Below, piece by piece: positions 43,373 through 54,800 of a stretch of 64,000 nucleotides of DNA. The notes beneath the pieces are model-generated. The model saw only the letters and a list, made by a program, of their open reading frames with translations, was not told the origin of the DNA and did not search any database. Made by a program: the position numbers and the translations under genes. Position 1 is the stretch's first letter. Each line of letters starts with the position of its first letter. The DNA lies in NCBI RefSeq assembly GCF_032118995.1, contig NC_092656.1:18416694-18480693 (forward strand), written 5' to 3'. Origin of the DNA: Asterias amurensis. Taxonomy: Eukaryota; Echinodermata; Asteroidea; Forcipulatida; Asteriidae.

Positions 43373-46300
43373 ATGGTGAGATTGACACAACTACTTCTTA
43401 TGGCTCGTCGTGCTTCTTCAAGTTCAAAGGACAAACCATCCTGGGAGAAGATAAACCGACATTTCCGCTACGGAATGTCGCGACCATGGACAATTCAATC
43501 TCAAGTTGCTAATATGCCAGGACGAGACCGCAAGAAGGTTCAAGTTGAACCAATCAAAGACTGGAAGTTCTTCAAAGGAGATTTTGTGAGTCCATTCATT
43601 AAATTAAGAGGATTGCTTCAATTTTCACAGAATAAAACTTTTATTTATTTTCAATAGAAAGTAAAAAAAAAAAAAAAAAAAAAATAACTTGCAACGAGTA
43701 AAACAACAAGGTTTTAAAAATCCTTTCCAAACACTTCCATCAGATGTTTAGCATTGCCCTTTTCTTAACCAGAAAAGATGTTGACTCCACTGCCACTTTT
43801 CATTCATGATTTAAACAAAAATTCTACAAAATGATTTGTTTTTGGTCCTACTATTGAGTAAATTGACTGTTAGATTCAGAACTAGTATTTCAAAGTGCCA
43901 TTTTTGTATGAATTGAATATCGTTGCAATGTCAGAGGATTAGGAAATGAAATCAAATGATTTATTATGTAATTGATCTTTAAATCTTTGGGAATTTCTTA
44001 AAGGCAGTGGACACTGTTGTTAATTATTCAAAATAATTATTAGCATAAAACCTTACTTTGTAACGAGTAGTGGGGAGAGGTTGGTGATATAAAACATTGT
44101 GAGAAACAGCTCCCTCTGAAGTGGAGTAGTTTTCGAGAAAGAAGTAATTTTCCACTAATTTGATTTCGAGACCTCAAGTTTAGAATTTGAGGTCTCGAAA
44201 TCAAGCATCTGAAAGCACACAACTTCGTGCGACAAGGGTGATTTTTTTCTTTCATAGTTATCTCGCAACTCCGACGACCAATCGAGCTCAAATTTTCACA
44301 GGTTTTTTATTTTATGCATTTTATGTTGAGATACAGCAAGTAAGAAGACTGGTCTTTGACAATTACCAGTAGCAGTAGTGTCCACTGGCTTTAAGTACAT
44401 GTATTTATAATATCTTTGTTGTCACTACAGGTTCAAATTCTGAAAGGAAAAGATGCCGGTAAACAAGGAATCATTAATGACGTCATTAAAGAAAGGAACT
44501 GGGTCGTTGTTGAGGGTCTCAACTGTGTAAGTCCAACATAAATTAATAAATTACTTCCAAATCTCTACAAACAAACTAAATAATCTGGCTCATAAGTGAT
44601 ACAAATGCACAGTCATAATGATTGTAAAACCTTTTTGGTATGGTATACACATAAACGGACTGGCATGATCAGGTCACTAGAGCAATTCAACCCCCCCCCC
44701 CTCCCTTGGGACTGTGAGTGGCTAGAAGAGTGATCGATTACACACATCGGTCCAAAATATGATATGAGAAAAGAAACTGTTCTGTAACTGTTCTTGAAGC
44801 GTGTCTAGTTCACAGTGGCTCAAATCTCATAAACTAGCCTATATTATTAGTTACCTCATGACCTTGTTTCAACCAACCATGATACAGAACTTACCTAGCT
44901 AGTAAGAGGAGTGTTTGTTCTAAAAGTTCTAAACTAATGTTTCTATCACTCACATAGTCCATGCTGTGTGATAATGTGTTATTTCTTTCTAATGTGATTT
45001 ATAGCATTATAGATACATTGGTAAGATGCCAGGGTACAATGGAACATACGTCGCTAGTGAAGCACCTTTGAATGTTCATGATGTCGGACTAGTTGATCCA
45101 TCAGATAAGTAAGTTACAATCTTGAAGTATTTCTAAAGTAGACCACATTAATAGAGATGTCTGTATCACCATTATTGGTTCTTAGAGAAAAGATCATCCA
45201 AAACATACCTCAAAATGATGTCTTAAAGCCATTGGACACTTCCGGTAAACAGTATTGTCCAAAAGCCCACACTTCGTGTATCACAACTGTTATAAAATAA
45301 CAAACCTGTGAAAATTTAGGCTCAATCGGTCATTGGAGTCGGGAGAAAATAACGGGAAAACCCACCCTTGTTTCAACATGTTTCGCCGTGTCATGACATG
45401 TGTTTAAAATAAATCCGTAATTCTCGCTATCAAGAATTGATAATTGTTTTAATGTTTCCTCAAAAAGTAAAGCATTTCATGGAATAATATTTCAAGAGAA
45501 GTATTTCACCATTACCTTCTGTAAACCCTGTAAGTTATTTGTAAATCTGTGAACTTTTATTTTTTCTTCTGTTCCGAAAGTGTATAATGGCTTTAATCAA
45601 GACTAAATAGTGATACCGCCAACATAAGGGCTAAATGGGTCAGTCGGTAGAGGGCTGGCAAGGTAATCCGGGGGTTGCATATTCAATATAGCTGTAGTCA
45701 ATTTGTCTTTGTTCAACCCAACATTATTTGAAATAAAACGCTCTACGAAGCTAAACGCTGATTTCACAATTTAGAATAAGTTTTGTCTTCTAGTTACTAC
45801 AATTTCTTGATTTGTGCAATTCATTATAATGGACATTAAACCAATGTTTGTACAACAGAGATTGGCTGTTGCCAGCTTCAAGTTTATGGGGAGTTTGCGA
45901 GTTCCCTTGACGAGAAAGACTAAGACAAAACTTTCACAGATCATTACACTGTATTATACAACTTATACATTATCTCTCTATTATATTTCTTACAGCAAAC
46001 CAGCAGAGATAGATTTTCGATTCACAGAGGCAGGTGATCAAGTAAGAGTATCTAAACGCACTGGAAGAATTATACCCATCCCACCCACCGCCAACGAACA
46101 TAAAGACTACAAGACAAAGGAATCCTATATTGGTAAGAAACTAAGCATTAGTAATATTAGATAAATCTTATATAGTGCAAAACATAACTGGAGGAAATCT
46201 CAATGCGCTTGACAAAACTGAAAGTTACAGATAATGAGTGAATGCAAGTTGGAATAGGAGGGTTTTGAGATTTGAAAATTTTCCATGGTAGCAGCTGTTC

Positions 46301-46815
46301 TAAGAGAAGATGGTAGGGCTCTCCACAACTCGGGTGAGGTTTATGAAACCCTCACAGTTCCAATTCCTTCTACATGTATATCCAATTGCCAAAGTGAAGG
46401 ATTCAGGACTGAGGCCCACATAACAATTGCTTATCACGGAATCAGTCATTTCATCCAAGTCCACACCATTTGATAGGTAGTGACATAGGAGAAGAGGATA
46501 GTGGAAGATTTAGGCTACATGCCAGCCAAACTGTCTAGTCTTTCAGGCTGAAAAAAGAGGGCACGGCCATTTTCATTTTGCAAAGAGCACTTCCACTGGA
46601 AAATATTAAAGTCACTGGGGAACTTTTGAAGGGTAATAACTTGACAAATTCTGTTTGACTTTTTCTCCCATTTTGCAGAGCAACCCAAAGACACAGTTCT
46701 GAAGGATGTTTGTGAGAGAACATACAAGCCATCATTAAAGACTGTTGAAGAAGATCTAATGGAAGCCAATAACATTGTAGAAACACGGAAAACAGCTAAA
46801 ACATACTGGTACTGA
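43373..46815 (+). CDS. MRPL24: Mitochondrial ribosomal protein L24 (five exons)
   Basis: Exons 43373-43585, 44431-44526, 45005-45108, 45996-46132 and 46679-46815 give 228 aa in one frame (human 216 aa). It is a large-subunit protein of the mitochondrial ribosome. The basic, Ser/Arg-rich N-terminus suits a mitochondrial import signal. [10 protein letters not shown] opens the mature part. The KOW motif [15 protein letters not shown] spans the start of exon 2, followed by NWVVVEGLN and [11 protein letters not shown]. Then come [13 protein letters not shown] and TGRIIPIP, and the protein ends in YWY as in vertebrates. An in-frame ATG ten codons later (43403) is an alternative start. Confidence 0.95.
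44002..44390. mobile_element. Family A MITE, copy 9 (TTAA)
   Basis: TTAA flanks at 43998-44001 and 44391-44394, in MRPL24 intron 1, 40 bp before exon 2. Confidence 0.83.
45227..45592. mobile_element. TTAA-flanked MITE, family E, copy 1
   Basis: TTAA at 45223-45226 and 45593-45596. The ends are AGCCATTGGACACTTCCGG and the inverse of AGCCATTATACACTTTCGG. The right half shares AAACCCTGTAAGTT with the element at 62580. It lies in MRPL24 intron 3. Confidence 0.7.
45628..45745 (+). mobile_element. tRNA-derived SINE, family S3, copy 2
   Basis: Head TGGGTCAGTCGGTAGAGGGC with a decayed B box, then TTTGTCTTTGTTCAACCCAA as in 13556-13665. In MRPL24 intron 3. Confidence 0.55.
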
Positions 46816-47059
46816 GCGGACAACTAAACTTCTGATGAAAGCGTTTTTGTGCTTTTATATCGGGAACAACACTTTTCTGTCTACAACTTTGCCAGCTCAT
46901 GTTGAAGGCTTCACATTAAATGGACACAAGCTAAAAACTAACAAATTTGCGACGACTGGAAATACCAGATGGACACCAGGCAGTGTAAACTTATTTTCAC
47001 CAAGTTGAAATTTAGACTTGACCAGTCTGGCATTCAGTCAGTGTGATGATGGCTTTTAG
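46816..47059. other. MRPL24 3' flank
   Basis: Probably 3' UTR at first; I cannot place a polyadenylation site with confidence. Confidence 0.4.
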
Positions 47060-47282
47060 TAAACTCAAATCTGTCCCGACCCAATGTATGGCTCATCAGG
47101 CAACCGTTTGTATCTGGTTTCATTGGCATTAAGCGACTGAGAATATTTTTGCTCCCACCTGGACAAGATTGCCAGTTCAACCCACAGGTCACTCCCAACT
47201 CTCGTTGGTACCCATTTGTACACCTGGGTGTAGAGAAGCAATTATGGTAGAGTACCTTGCTCAAGTGTCACCACAGATGAGG
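47060..47282 (-). mobile_element. SINE family S1, partial inverted copy
   Basis: On the minus strand it reads CTTGAGCAAGGTACTCTACC, then CACCCAGGTGTACAAATGGG, matching the bodies of the S1 copies at 10396 and 57610. The tRNA-like head is not clear. Confidence 0.6.
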
Positions 47283-47519
47283 GCTAAATGTCATTGAAAT
47301 CATTTTATTGTTTTTTGAACAACATGATCTAGTTACCCTGTTGATTGGAAATTGAGAAACCTAGGCTTGACCAGTCTGTCTTTTGGGCTGCTTGATGATG
47401 CACTTCAAGAAAAGGATGAATTCTTAAGATGAGTCTTTTTAAAGAAATGTACACAAAAGTTGATTTTCTTTCCTTTGTGTTTCTTTGTTTATACCTTTTA
47501 TCGGAAACTAAGACTGACA

Positions 47520-47712
47520 GTTTGTTCTCAGTCAACCCCAGAGAGGCCATTTAGATGTGTGAGGAATACCCGGGGGGGAAACCCACGCAACCAGGTAGGG
47601 AATGAAAACACAACTTCTAAATGCAAGGCTGCACTGGTCCAAGGTGGGATTCGAACCAGGGTTCACAAAAGGCAGAAAGAAACTACTGATCAACCTGACC
47701 AACTTGATGATA
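47520..47712 (-). mobile_element. tRNA-derived SINE, family S4
   Basis: On the minus strand: A-box-like AAGTTGGTCAGGTTGATCAG and B box GGTTCGAATCCCACC, then a body with CCTACCTGGTTGCGTGGG. Confidence 0.6.
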
Positions 47713-47797
47713 CTTAATACTAAAAGGGGAATTAGCTGTTGCAAACCGCTATCCAACCAAAAGGACATACTATAATGTTATACATGCAAAACAAATT

Positions 47798-47850
47798 AAA
47801 TGGCCTGAAGTTTCGACCCCAGCCAAGTCTTTCTCGAAGGCTAAATGACC
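47798..47850 (-). repeat. GAAAC(G/T)TCAGGCC repeat, third copy
   Basis: Minus strand: AGCCTTCGAGAAAGACTTGG, then GGGGTCGAAACTTCAGGCC. It directly abuts the TTAA of family B copy 4. Confidence 0.5.
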
Positions 47851-47854
47851 TTAA

Positions 47855-48235
47855 AGGAACACGTTGCCTTGGATCGGACGAGTTGGTCAAAACAAGCGTT
47901 TGTAACCGTTTTGTATATAATGCATATGGTTGGAAAGATGTTTTAAAAGTAGAAATACAATGATCCACACAAGTTTGCCTCGAAATTGCGTGGTTTTCCT
48001 TCTACTGTGCGAACTAACACGGTCGGCCATTTATGCGAGTCAAAATTTTGACCCCCATAAATGGCCGACGTGTTAGTCGACGAGGTAAAAGGAAAACCAC
48101 GCAACTTCGAGGCATGTTTGTGTGGATCATTGTATTCTACTTTTACAACATCTTTCTACCCATATGCATTTTATAAAAAATGGTTACAAACGCTTTTCAA
48201 AGACTAACTCGACCGAACTAAGGCAACGTGTTCCT
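47855..48235. mobile_element. Family B palindromic MITE, copy 4 (TTAA)
   Basis: TTAA flanks at 47851-47854 and 48236-48239. Confidence 0.87.
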
Positions 48236-49141
48236 TTAAGATGATAGATCCATAATATGGAATGTCAATTCGGATGTCAAGGGGGGAGGATGGTTATCGG
48301 CGGACAAAGTTCTTTCTGAAAGCTCAAATTTAATCAGTTCACACCAAACTAAACATTAACAACAGATCAAGATGTGGAATAATTTAACAGCTGCTTTCAT
48401 TTTATAAAATACATTGTACAATAATGGATAATTACACACTAATTGGTGTACATGAAACAAAAAATAATATGCAACTTTTAAATCCACTAAATTTAGATAA
48501 ACACAGCAATGTGAAGTAATAAAACTATGATGTGCACAGCATTGATAACATTGATAACTGTTCACATTTATCTTTCAGGCACTGATCCAATCTATATTCT
48601 ATATAGACCTGAACCAAATTTGAACCAAAATTAATATTCTTTATCCCCGAATGCAAATTGCCATCTATTCACTTTGATGTTACTGCTGACTTTCAAATTC
48701 AGTGTTAGCCCAGACTTAATACAAACAGGCAAAAGTGAGAAATCCTTAAGTCAAGAGAACTGCACGCTTGCTAAATTATCTTGCTGACACTATGTTCATT
48801 GAATTGAATTGAATTGAATTGAAACGCCCTCCTGGAGCAACATCAGAAACATTGTTTTCTTGTTAAATGTTCAACTCATTACATATAGCACGCACACTGT
48901 TTTTGAGGTTGCTTGCGCTATGTTCTGACACCCCTATGTTCTGTTTATCCCTTGTGGTCTACATACAAAGGTTACAGTTTGAAATACAGTTCTACAACTG
49001 TTGCACAAACAAAAATCAATCTTAAACTTTGTTCAAGCATACATGTATATGGGTACTTACTGCAAACTTCTTTTGGCACTTGACATTTATAAGGAAAACA
49101 TTGTAACTGTTTCAAGTCAAGATCCTTTAAAAAAGCTCTGT

Positions 49142-49255
49142 GGTGGATTTCACAGAGTTGGGACTAGTCTTATCTCGAGTTACTAGTCCTAACTTAGGAC
49201 TAGCCGTACACTTTTGATATCTCTTAGAGTCCTAACTCTTTGTGAAATCAACCCC
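49142..49255. repeat. Family G palindromic MITE, copy 1
   Basis: Inverted ends GGTGGATTTCACAGAGTTGG and GGTTGATTTCACAAAGAGTT, with CTAGTCCTAACTTAGGACTAG inside. Related copies at 54838 and 55060, and a more distant one at 49678-49865. Confidence 0.65.
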
Positions 49256-49677
49256 TGATTACTTACAATAAGGATCAAGTTTGGGATGAATTAAGAAGAT
49301 GGTGGAATTCCAAGAACATCTCTTAGAAATTTGTTGATTCCTTTAAGACAACCAGAGCAAAACTTGACGAAAAGTTATTTACTAACCCAGCTTTACTAAC
49401 TACAAGATATATTCCCATGGTAACACAGCAAAACACCTCATATGGTTATAAATCCATAATGTAGGCACAGTGTATAGGTATGAATGCTTAGTTATAAATG
49501 TATTTACAATAATGGACACTATCTGCTAACTACCGGTAAAACTGAAGTTCAGGAAGAAAAAAATAGCTCAAAATAAGTGCTTACAAGTTTTTTAAGAAGT
49601 GATTACGATTCAACAATTTAGGCAGGAATATTCAGCATTGATGAGAAAGCCCTCTTATTATTACACAATAATTGGTG

Positions 49678-49865
49678 CTGGGCTCAACTCCACAAAGCAC
49701 TACGACAAACTTTAAGATTAGTTGTCAAGAATTATTTTTAGAAAGTATCACGCTAAATTGCTTAGTGAAATATGATGTCACAGTTCAAACATATTGTGAC
49801 AACACTAAGCAATTAAGAGTGATGTACAATTAAGATCAATCTTAGCCCTTTGTGAGATCGGCCCC
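49678..49865. repeat. Family G-related palindrome
   Basis: Starts CTGGGCTCAACTCCACAAAG and ends CTTTGTGAGATCGGCCCC, an inverted pair like family G but with a different interior. Confidence 0.5.
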
Positions 49866-51546
49866 TGTAGGTGAATGGACCTTGACTTGGACATTCCAGA
49901 GCCTTTCCAGCAGGCAAATTACTACACAAGTCATATGGAAAACTTTATGTAGTAATTTCTACAAATTCAATAGCTGAAGAAAGTTTGAGATGTCTCTTTC
50001 TTTATATCAAAAGTAGATACAAATCAGACAGTCTCCATCTCCATAAATCTCCATTACGTTTTGTTTTCTTCAATTGAGCTGTCTGGTTGTGTACTAATCG
50101 TGCCTGCAGGAACTCACTGATTGGTGGCTCTTTTAAACATGTGATGTCACAGGTAGTCACATGGTGTATTACCCTTGTTTATCTCCTATGTTACACAACA
50201 TTGCAACAAAATGAAAGCTCTTTTATAATTGAGTAATCTTGGTTAATAAATCAATAAAAATTTCTGCGTAATAAATAATGTTTCAAAAAGCAAACAAATT
50301 AAATTAAAGATATTGGTCTTTTTTTTTAAGGAAAAACGTTCCTAGAAACCACATTAACAACATTGTAACGTTTATACATGTTTATATATCAACAGATAGA
50401 CAAAGCTATCTTAATTGACTTGTTTAACTATTACCTTTAGTGTTGCCATCTTTTTTTTTTTTTTTTTTTTTTTACGTAGACAAATATTGATGTGTAAAAT
50501 GGAGTCCGACCAAAACAAATTCAAAACCCAAAGTGTACCTTGGTTTTGGAGCGAGATATGATATTTCTAGTTATAGGGAAGGTATAATTTTGGTCGTCAC
50601 TCTTTAAATTAATGGCAATAAACACTTACTGGGGTAGAAACAGTTTTAGTATAAAGCATTTTGAAAATCACTACACTTCGAAGTAATGTGGTTATGTTTA
50701 AATGTAATAAAATTTTCACAGGTTAGTTTTAACATATGTACCTGCATTTATATAGGATTCCAACACCATACAACAAAGGTATACTTTCCTTATTTACTCT
50801 TGCATGCACTCTGGGTTCAAACTAATATTCAAATAAATTTTACAAAATGTTATGAAGAAGTTTGTCTCAATGATAAACTAAAAGACTTAAAATATAATGT
50901 ATTCATAATATTGTTTAAAGTGATTAAATCATACTGGCTAAGAGTTTCAAATTTTAAAGACAAAACACCAACTACATGTACCACCTCATTCCACTCTCAA
51001 GAAAACAAAACACATGTTAATATTTTGTTGATCTCTTAGCAACCTTTACATTTGTTGGAATTAAACAACTTTATTAAAAAATAGACCAAACAGCTTGTCA
51101 CTACACTAGCTGTTATAAACTTCAAAATCAAAATATTATAAAAAATTTACAAAATAGAGATTTGTTTAAAGTCTTAAAGGACTCACAGTATTGCTGCGTA
51201 ACACCATGTAAATTCCAAAAATGATTTTACTAAAGTGCATTTATTCTTGAGTTGTCTCGAAACACAATCAATTTGAGTCATATCGCAAGTTTTGATTTTG
51301 TCAACACTTCTAATCCATCAAATCTGAGCAAGTTTATTTTTTAGTATGTCAATTAATTTGCATACCTTTTTCTTTTTAAATATTTATTACTTTATGTGTT
51401 AATAGCCTCACAATTTTTTAATAGTCTCAAAGAATAGTTTGTTTGTGTCTTGAATAACAAAACGACGAGTAAAAACATATTTTATTATTTATCCCCGATG
51501 CAAAAACAACATCTAGAACACGATGTGATACCCTCGGCTAACACAT

Positions 51547-51710
51547 TCTCGGTGGTCTAGTTGGTATGACACTGATATAGAATTGCAAAGGTTGTGGGTT
51601 CGAATCCAACCCAAGTGATTTCCCAGTGGATTTCTTTCACAAACTCGGGGAAAGAGTATTCAGTGCTTAATACACAGCAGTGTAAGGGTAAACCCGATTA
51701 TTTATTACGT
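51547..51710 (+). mobile_element. tRNA-derived SINE, family S2, copy 2
   Basis: A box TGGTCTAGTTGG, then AATTGCAAAGGTTGTG and B box GGTTCGAATCC, followed by a body shared with 21078-21236. A standalone tRNA gene is unlikely because the acceptor stem does not close. Confidence 0.65.
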
Positions 51711-51818
51711 ATTTAACTGAGACAGTGCAGGTTTTAATAGTTTGGACAATCATCCAACTAGCGTTTTATAGAATCGTCTCCTCCAATGCATGAACTCTTC
51801 AAGTTGACGCTATCAGTT

Positions 51819-54800
51819 TTACGGAGTAGTAAATCCATGACGACATGTGTCACACGATTTAACATCAATCGAACAAGTCTGAGTTGGGAGACAAAATGGA
51901 CAAATAAAACAATTTAATAACAGAATATTTTAAACAAACTAAATACAACTGTCTATGATTTTAAAAATCATACTGTTCTCATTGCAAAATCTACATTGGT
52001 CATTTAGATAATGCCTACGTAAGAAAGACACACACGTGGTGTTAATGCAAACCAAATATCTATTGATACCTCATCATGCAATGCCTCAAATCCCATACGC
52101 CTATGTAAGTTATGCACACAAATACTATAGACAAATTAATTTTCTTCACACGTGAGTGGTGTTATGATAGAACAGGTCCAAAAATGTTGACAATCTAGAA
52201 CTGCACATTCGTGTTTGTATATAAATATTCATCAAGCTATCAGATACTTAAAGGGCAACATAAAGAAGGGGGTTTACACTAAATGAGAAAAAATGAGAAA
52301 AACAAAGTTACATGCCATACTCTGATATTAAGATAATAATAATAAAAATTATTATTAGTAACAAAATTAGTTTATAGTCATATATTAATAATAAACAACA
52401 ATTAATATTGGTATATTCAAAAATCTGCCTTAAAAGACACTTTAGGAAGGCACAGTACAAAATTATACAAATGTTAAATTAACAAATAAAATGAGAAATG
52501 AGAAATGATACAGATAATATAAAGTGACAAACACAAAACACAAATGGAAAGTTTTCAATACAGTGCATTAAAATTAATAATTTGTTGCTTCCAATTTAAA
52601 GCATTAGCTATTGAGTTTAAAGGCAGTGGACACTATTGGTAATTACTCAAAATAATGATTAGCATAAACCTTACTTGGTAACGAGTAATGGGGAGGGGTT
52701 GATGGTATAAAACATTGTGAGAAATGGCTCCCTCTGAAGTGACGTAGTTTTCGAGAAAGAAGTAATTTTCCACGAATTTGATTTAGAATTTGAAGTCTCG
52801 AAATCAAGCATCTGAAAGCACACAACTTTGTGTGACAAGGGTGTTTTTTCTTTCATAGTTATCTCGCCACTACGACGACCAATTGAGGTCAAATTTTCAC
52901 AGGTTGGTTATTTTATGCGTATGTTGAGATACACCAAGTGAGAAGACTGGTCTTTGACAATTACCAATAGTGTCCACTGTCTTTAATTAATCCTCTAAGA
53001 TTATCCAATCAAACTATTAGATTAAAATGGGAACTCAATTTCAGCTTTTTTTTATAGAAACAAATAAATTTGGAAAAATAATCTTGGAGGGGAAATGACC
53101 TTAATTTTTCAATGTCATTTGTAACAAAAAATCATCCAAAACTTACATGAATTAATCTTTGGATTTAATCAAGAAGCATGAATATCAATGAATAATCTTA
53201 ACTTACATTTCCTTGTTTAAACTCTTTCTTTATTTCGTCCCTCTCAGTTTCAAGTGTGTTATGAAGCTCACATCTTGTTTCCAAGCTTCCCACAGTCACA
53301 CAATCTGTTGACAAAACGTTCGAAAAAACATCAGAAGAGGATTGTGGGATATCAAATAAAAAAATAAAAATAAAGAAGAAGCAGTAGTAGGAGTTTAAAA
53401 GTAGTAATAATATTAATATAATAATAATAGAGACATTTGTAAAGCGCCTAATGCGACAAGCTTCTAAACGCATAAAGAGAACAATAAAATATAAAATGAA
53501 AGAAAGATACAATTACAATTTTCAAATATAAGCAGATTAAAAAAAAGCAGCTTCAACCAGTAGGGTTTTAACAGAGACCTTTTTAGAGAACTAGTGTGGC
53601 AATTATGCACAGTCTATGGGAAATCGTTAAATGCAGGGACAAAGGGAAGATCAAAACAACGCTCCATAAGGATGCAGTTCCAAGACTTTCTGGGATGATA
53701 TAGGGGGAAAATATGTCTGCATTGTGTACGACTCTTGTTATTTTGTATAATCATGTCCTTACCTTGGTGTTCTATCTTAACCGTTTTGGAGGTGGGTGGT
53801 GTCCCAAGAGTACTACTACACGTATAGCTACCATCAGAAACACCTTCGACAACCGTGACTTCCATCGCAAGTAATGAACGTGAATACCGAGTTAATCTCA
53901 CTAAGTGTCCGCTATTCATAATGAAGGCATCATTGTCAGCTAAAGAGTTAAAAATAAACGAAACAAATAATCTTGATTACAAGATGATAATAAGAAGACG
54001 ATAATTTTGAAATAGAAAGAAACTAAAAAAATGTTTTACCCCCATAGCATGATCATCACCGGACCTTACACAAACAGACACGTTACTTGCATTTGTATAT
54101 AGTTGGTGGGTTACATAAAGTGCTTAGACTGCCAGCAACTGTTTTGATAACAAAAGAAAATTCTGTTAAAACACTCACTTTTGATCCAACTAACATTAAA
54201 CGGTTCAGTGTTGAATACTCCATAGTCGAATTCACAGTACAGGACTATCTTATCCATCCCACATACTTGAACAGAGTCTTCAACTGGCTGTTTAAGAACT
54301 AGAAAAATACATAAAGTTAATCAACAAAAATTATTAATCAAATAGGATTTTGCAGTTTGTGGGATAATCTCATTCTAAACATCTCATTTTTACTGGATAG
54401 GATTTACACTTTGTGTGGTTATCTTATTTTCAATGAACAGAATCTGGTCAGTATATGGGAAACTCTTACTTTCAATGGAAAGGATATTCAGTGTGAGGGT
54501 ACGTAAACTTTAATCTCATATTAATGAGGTAAAATTTGCAGTCTGTGGAGTAATTTCATTTTCAACTACGAATAGGATTTTCAATCTATGGGATTATCTT
54601 ATTTTAACAAATAATTTTCAATCTGTAAGGTAATCATATTTTCACTTGGTATGACTTGCAGTTTGTGGAGTAATCTCAACCTAATGATATGGGATAGTCC
54701 TGTTGAGGAACTAACAGGCCAAACCATTTTCATCAGTTTCATTCGTAGAGGACATTTTCCACCACTGCATGTAAGAATTTAAACATTGTGTCACGGTGGC

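Larger units (their letters stand above)
48240..51818. other. Gene-free region downstream of semaphorin and MRPL24
   Basis: AT-rich. Holds palindromic family G copies (49142-49255, 49678-49865), a poly-T run (50450-50473) and a short repeat at 48620-48672 resembling 15372-15436. It may contain the semaphorin 3' UTR. The 117-codon frame at 50686-51039 shows no coding character. Confidence 0.45.

Noticed and set aside
50686-51039. 117-codon plus-strand frame
   Set aside because: AT-rich with no recognisable domain or exon borders.
51547-51620. Possible tRNA gene (A and B boxes present)
   Set aside because: The acceptor stem does not pair and the sequence continues into a body shared with 21078-21236, so it is a SINE.
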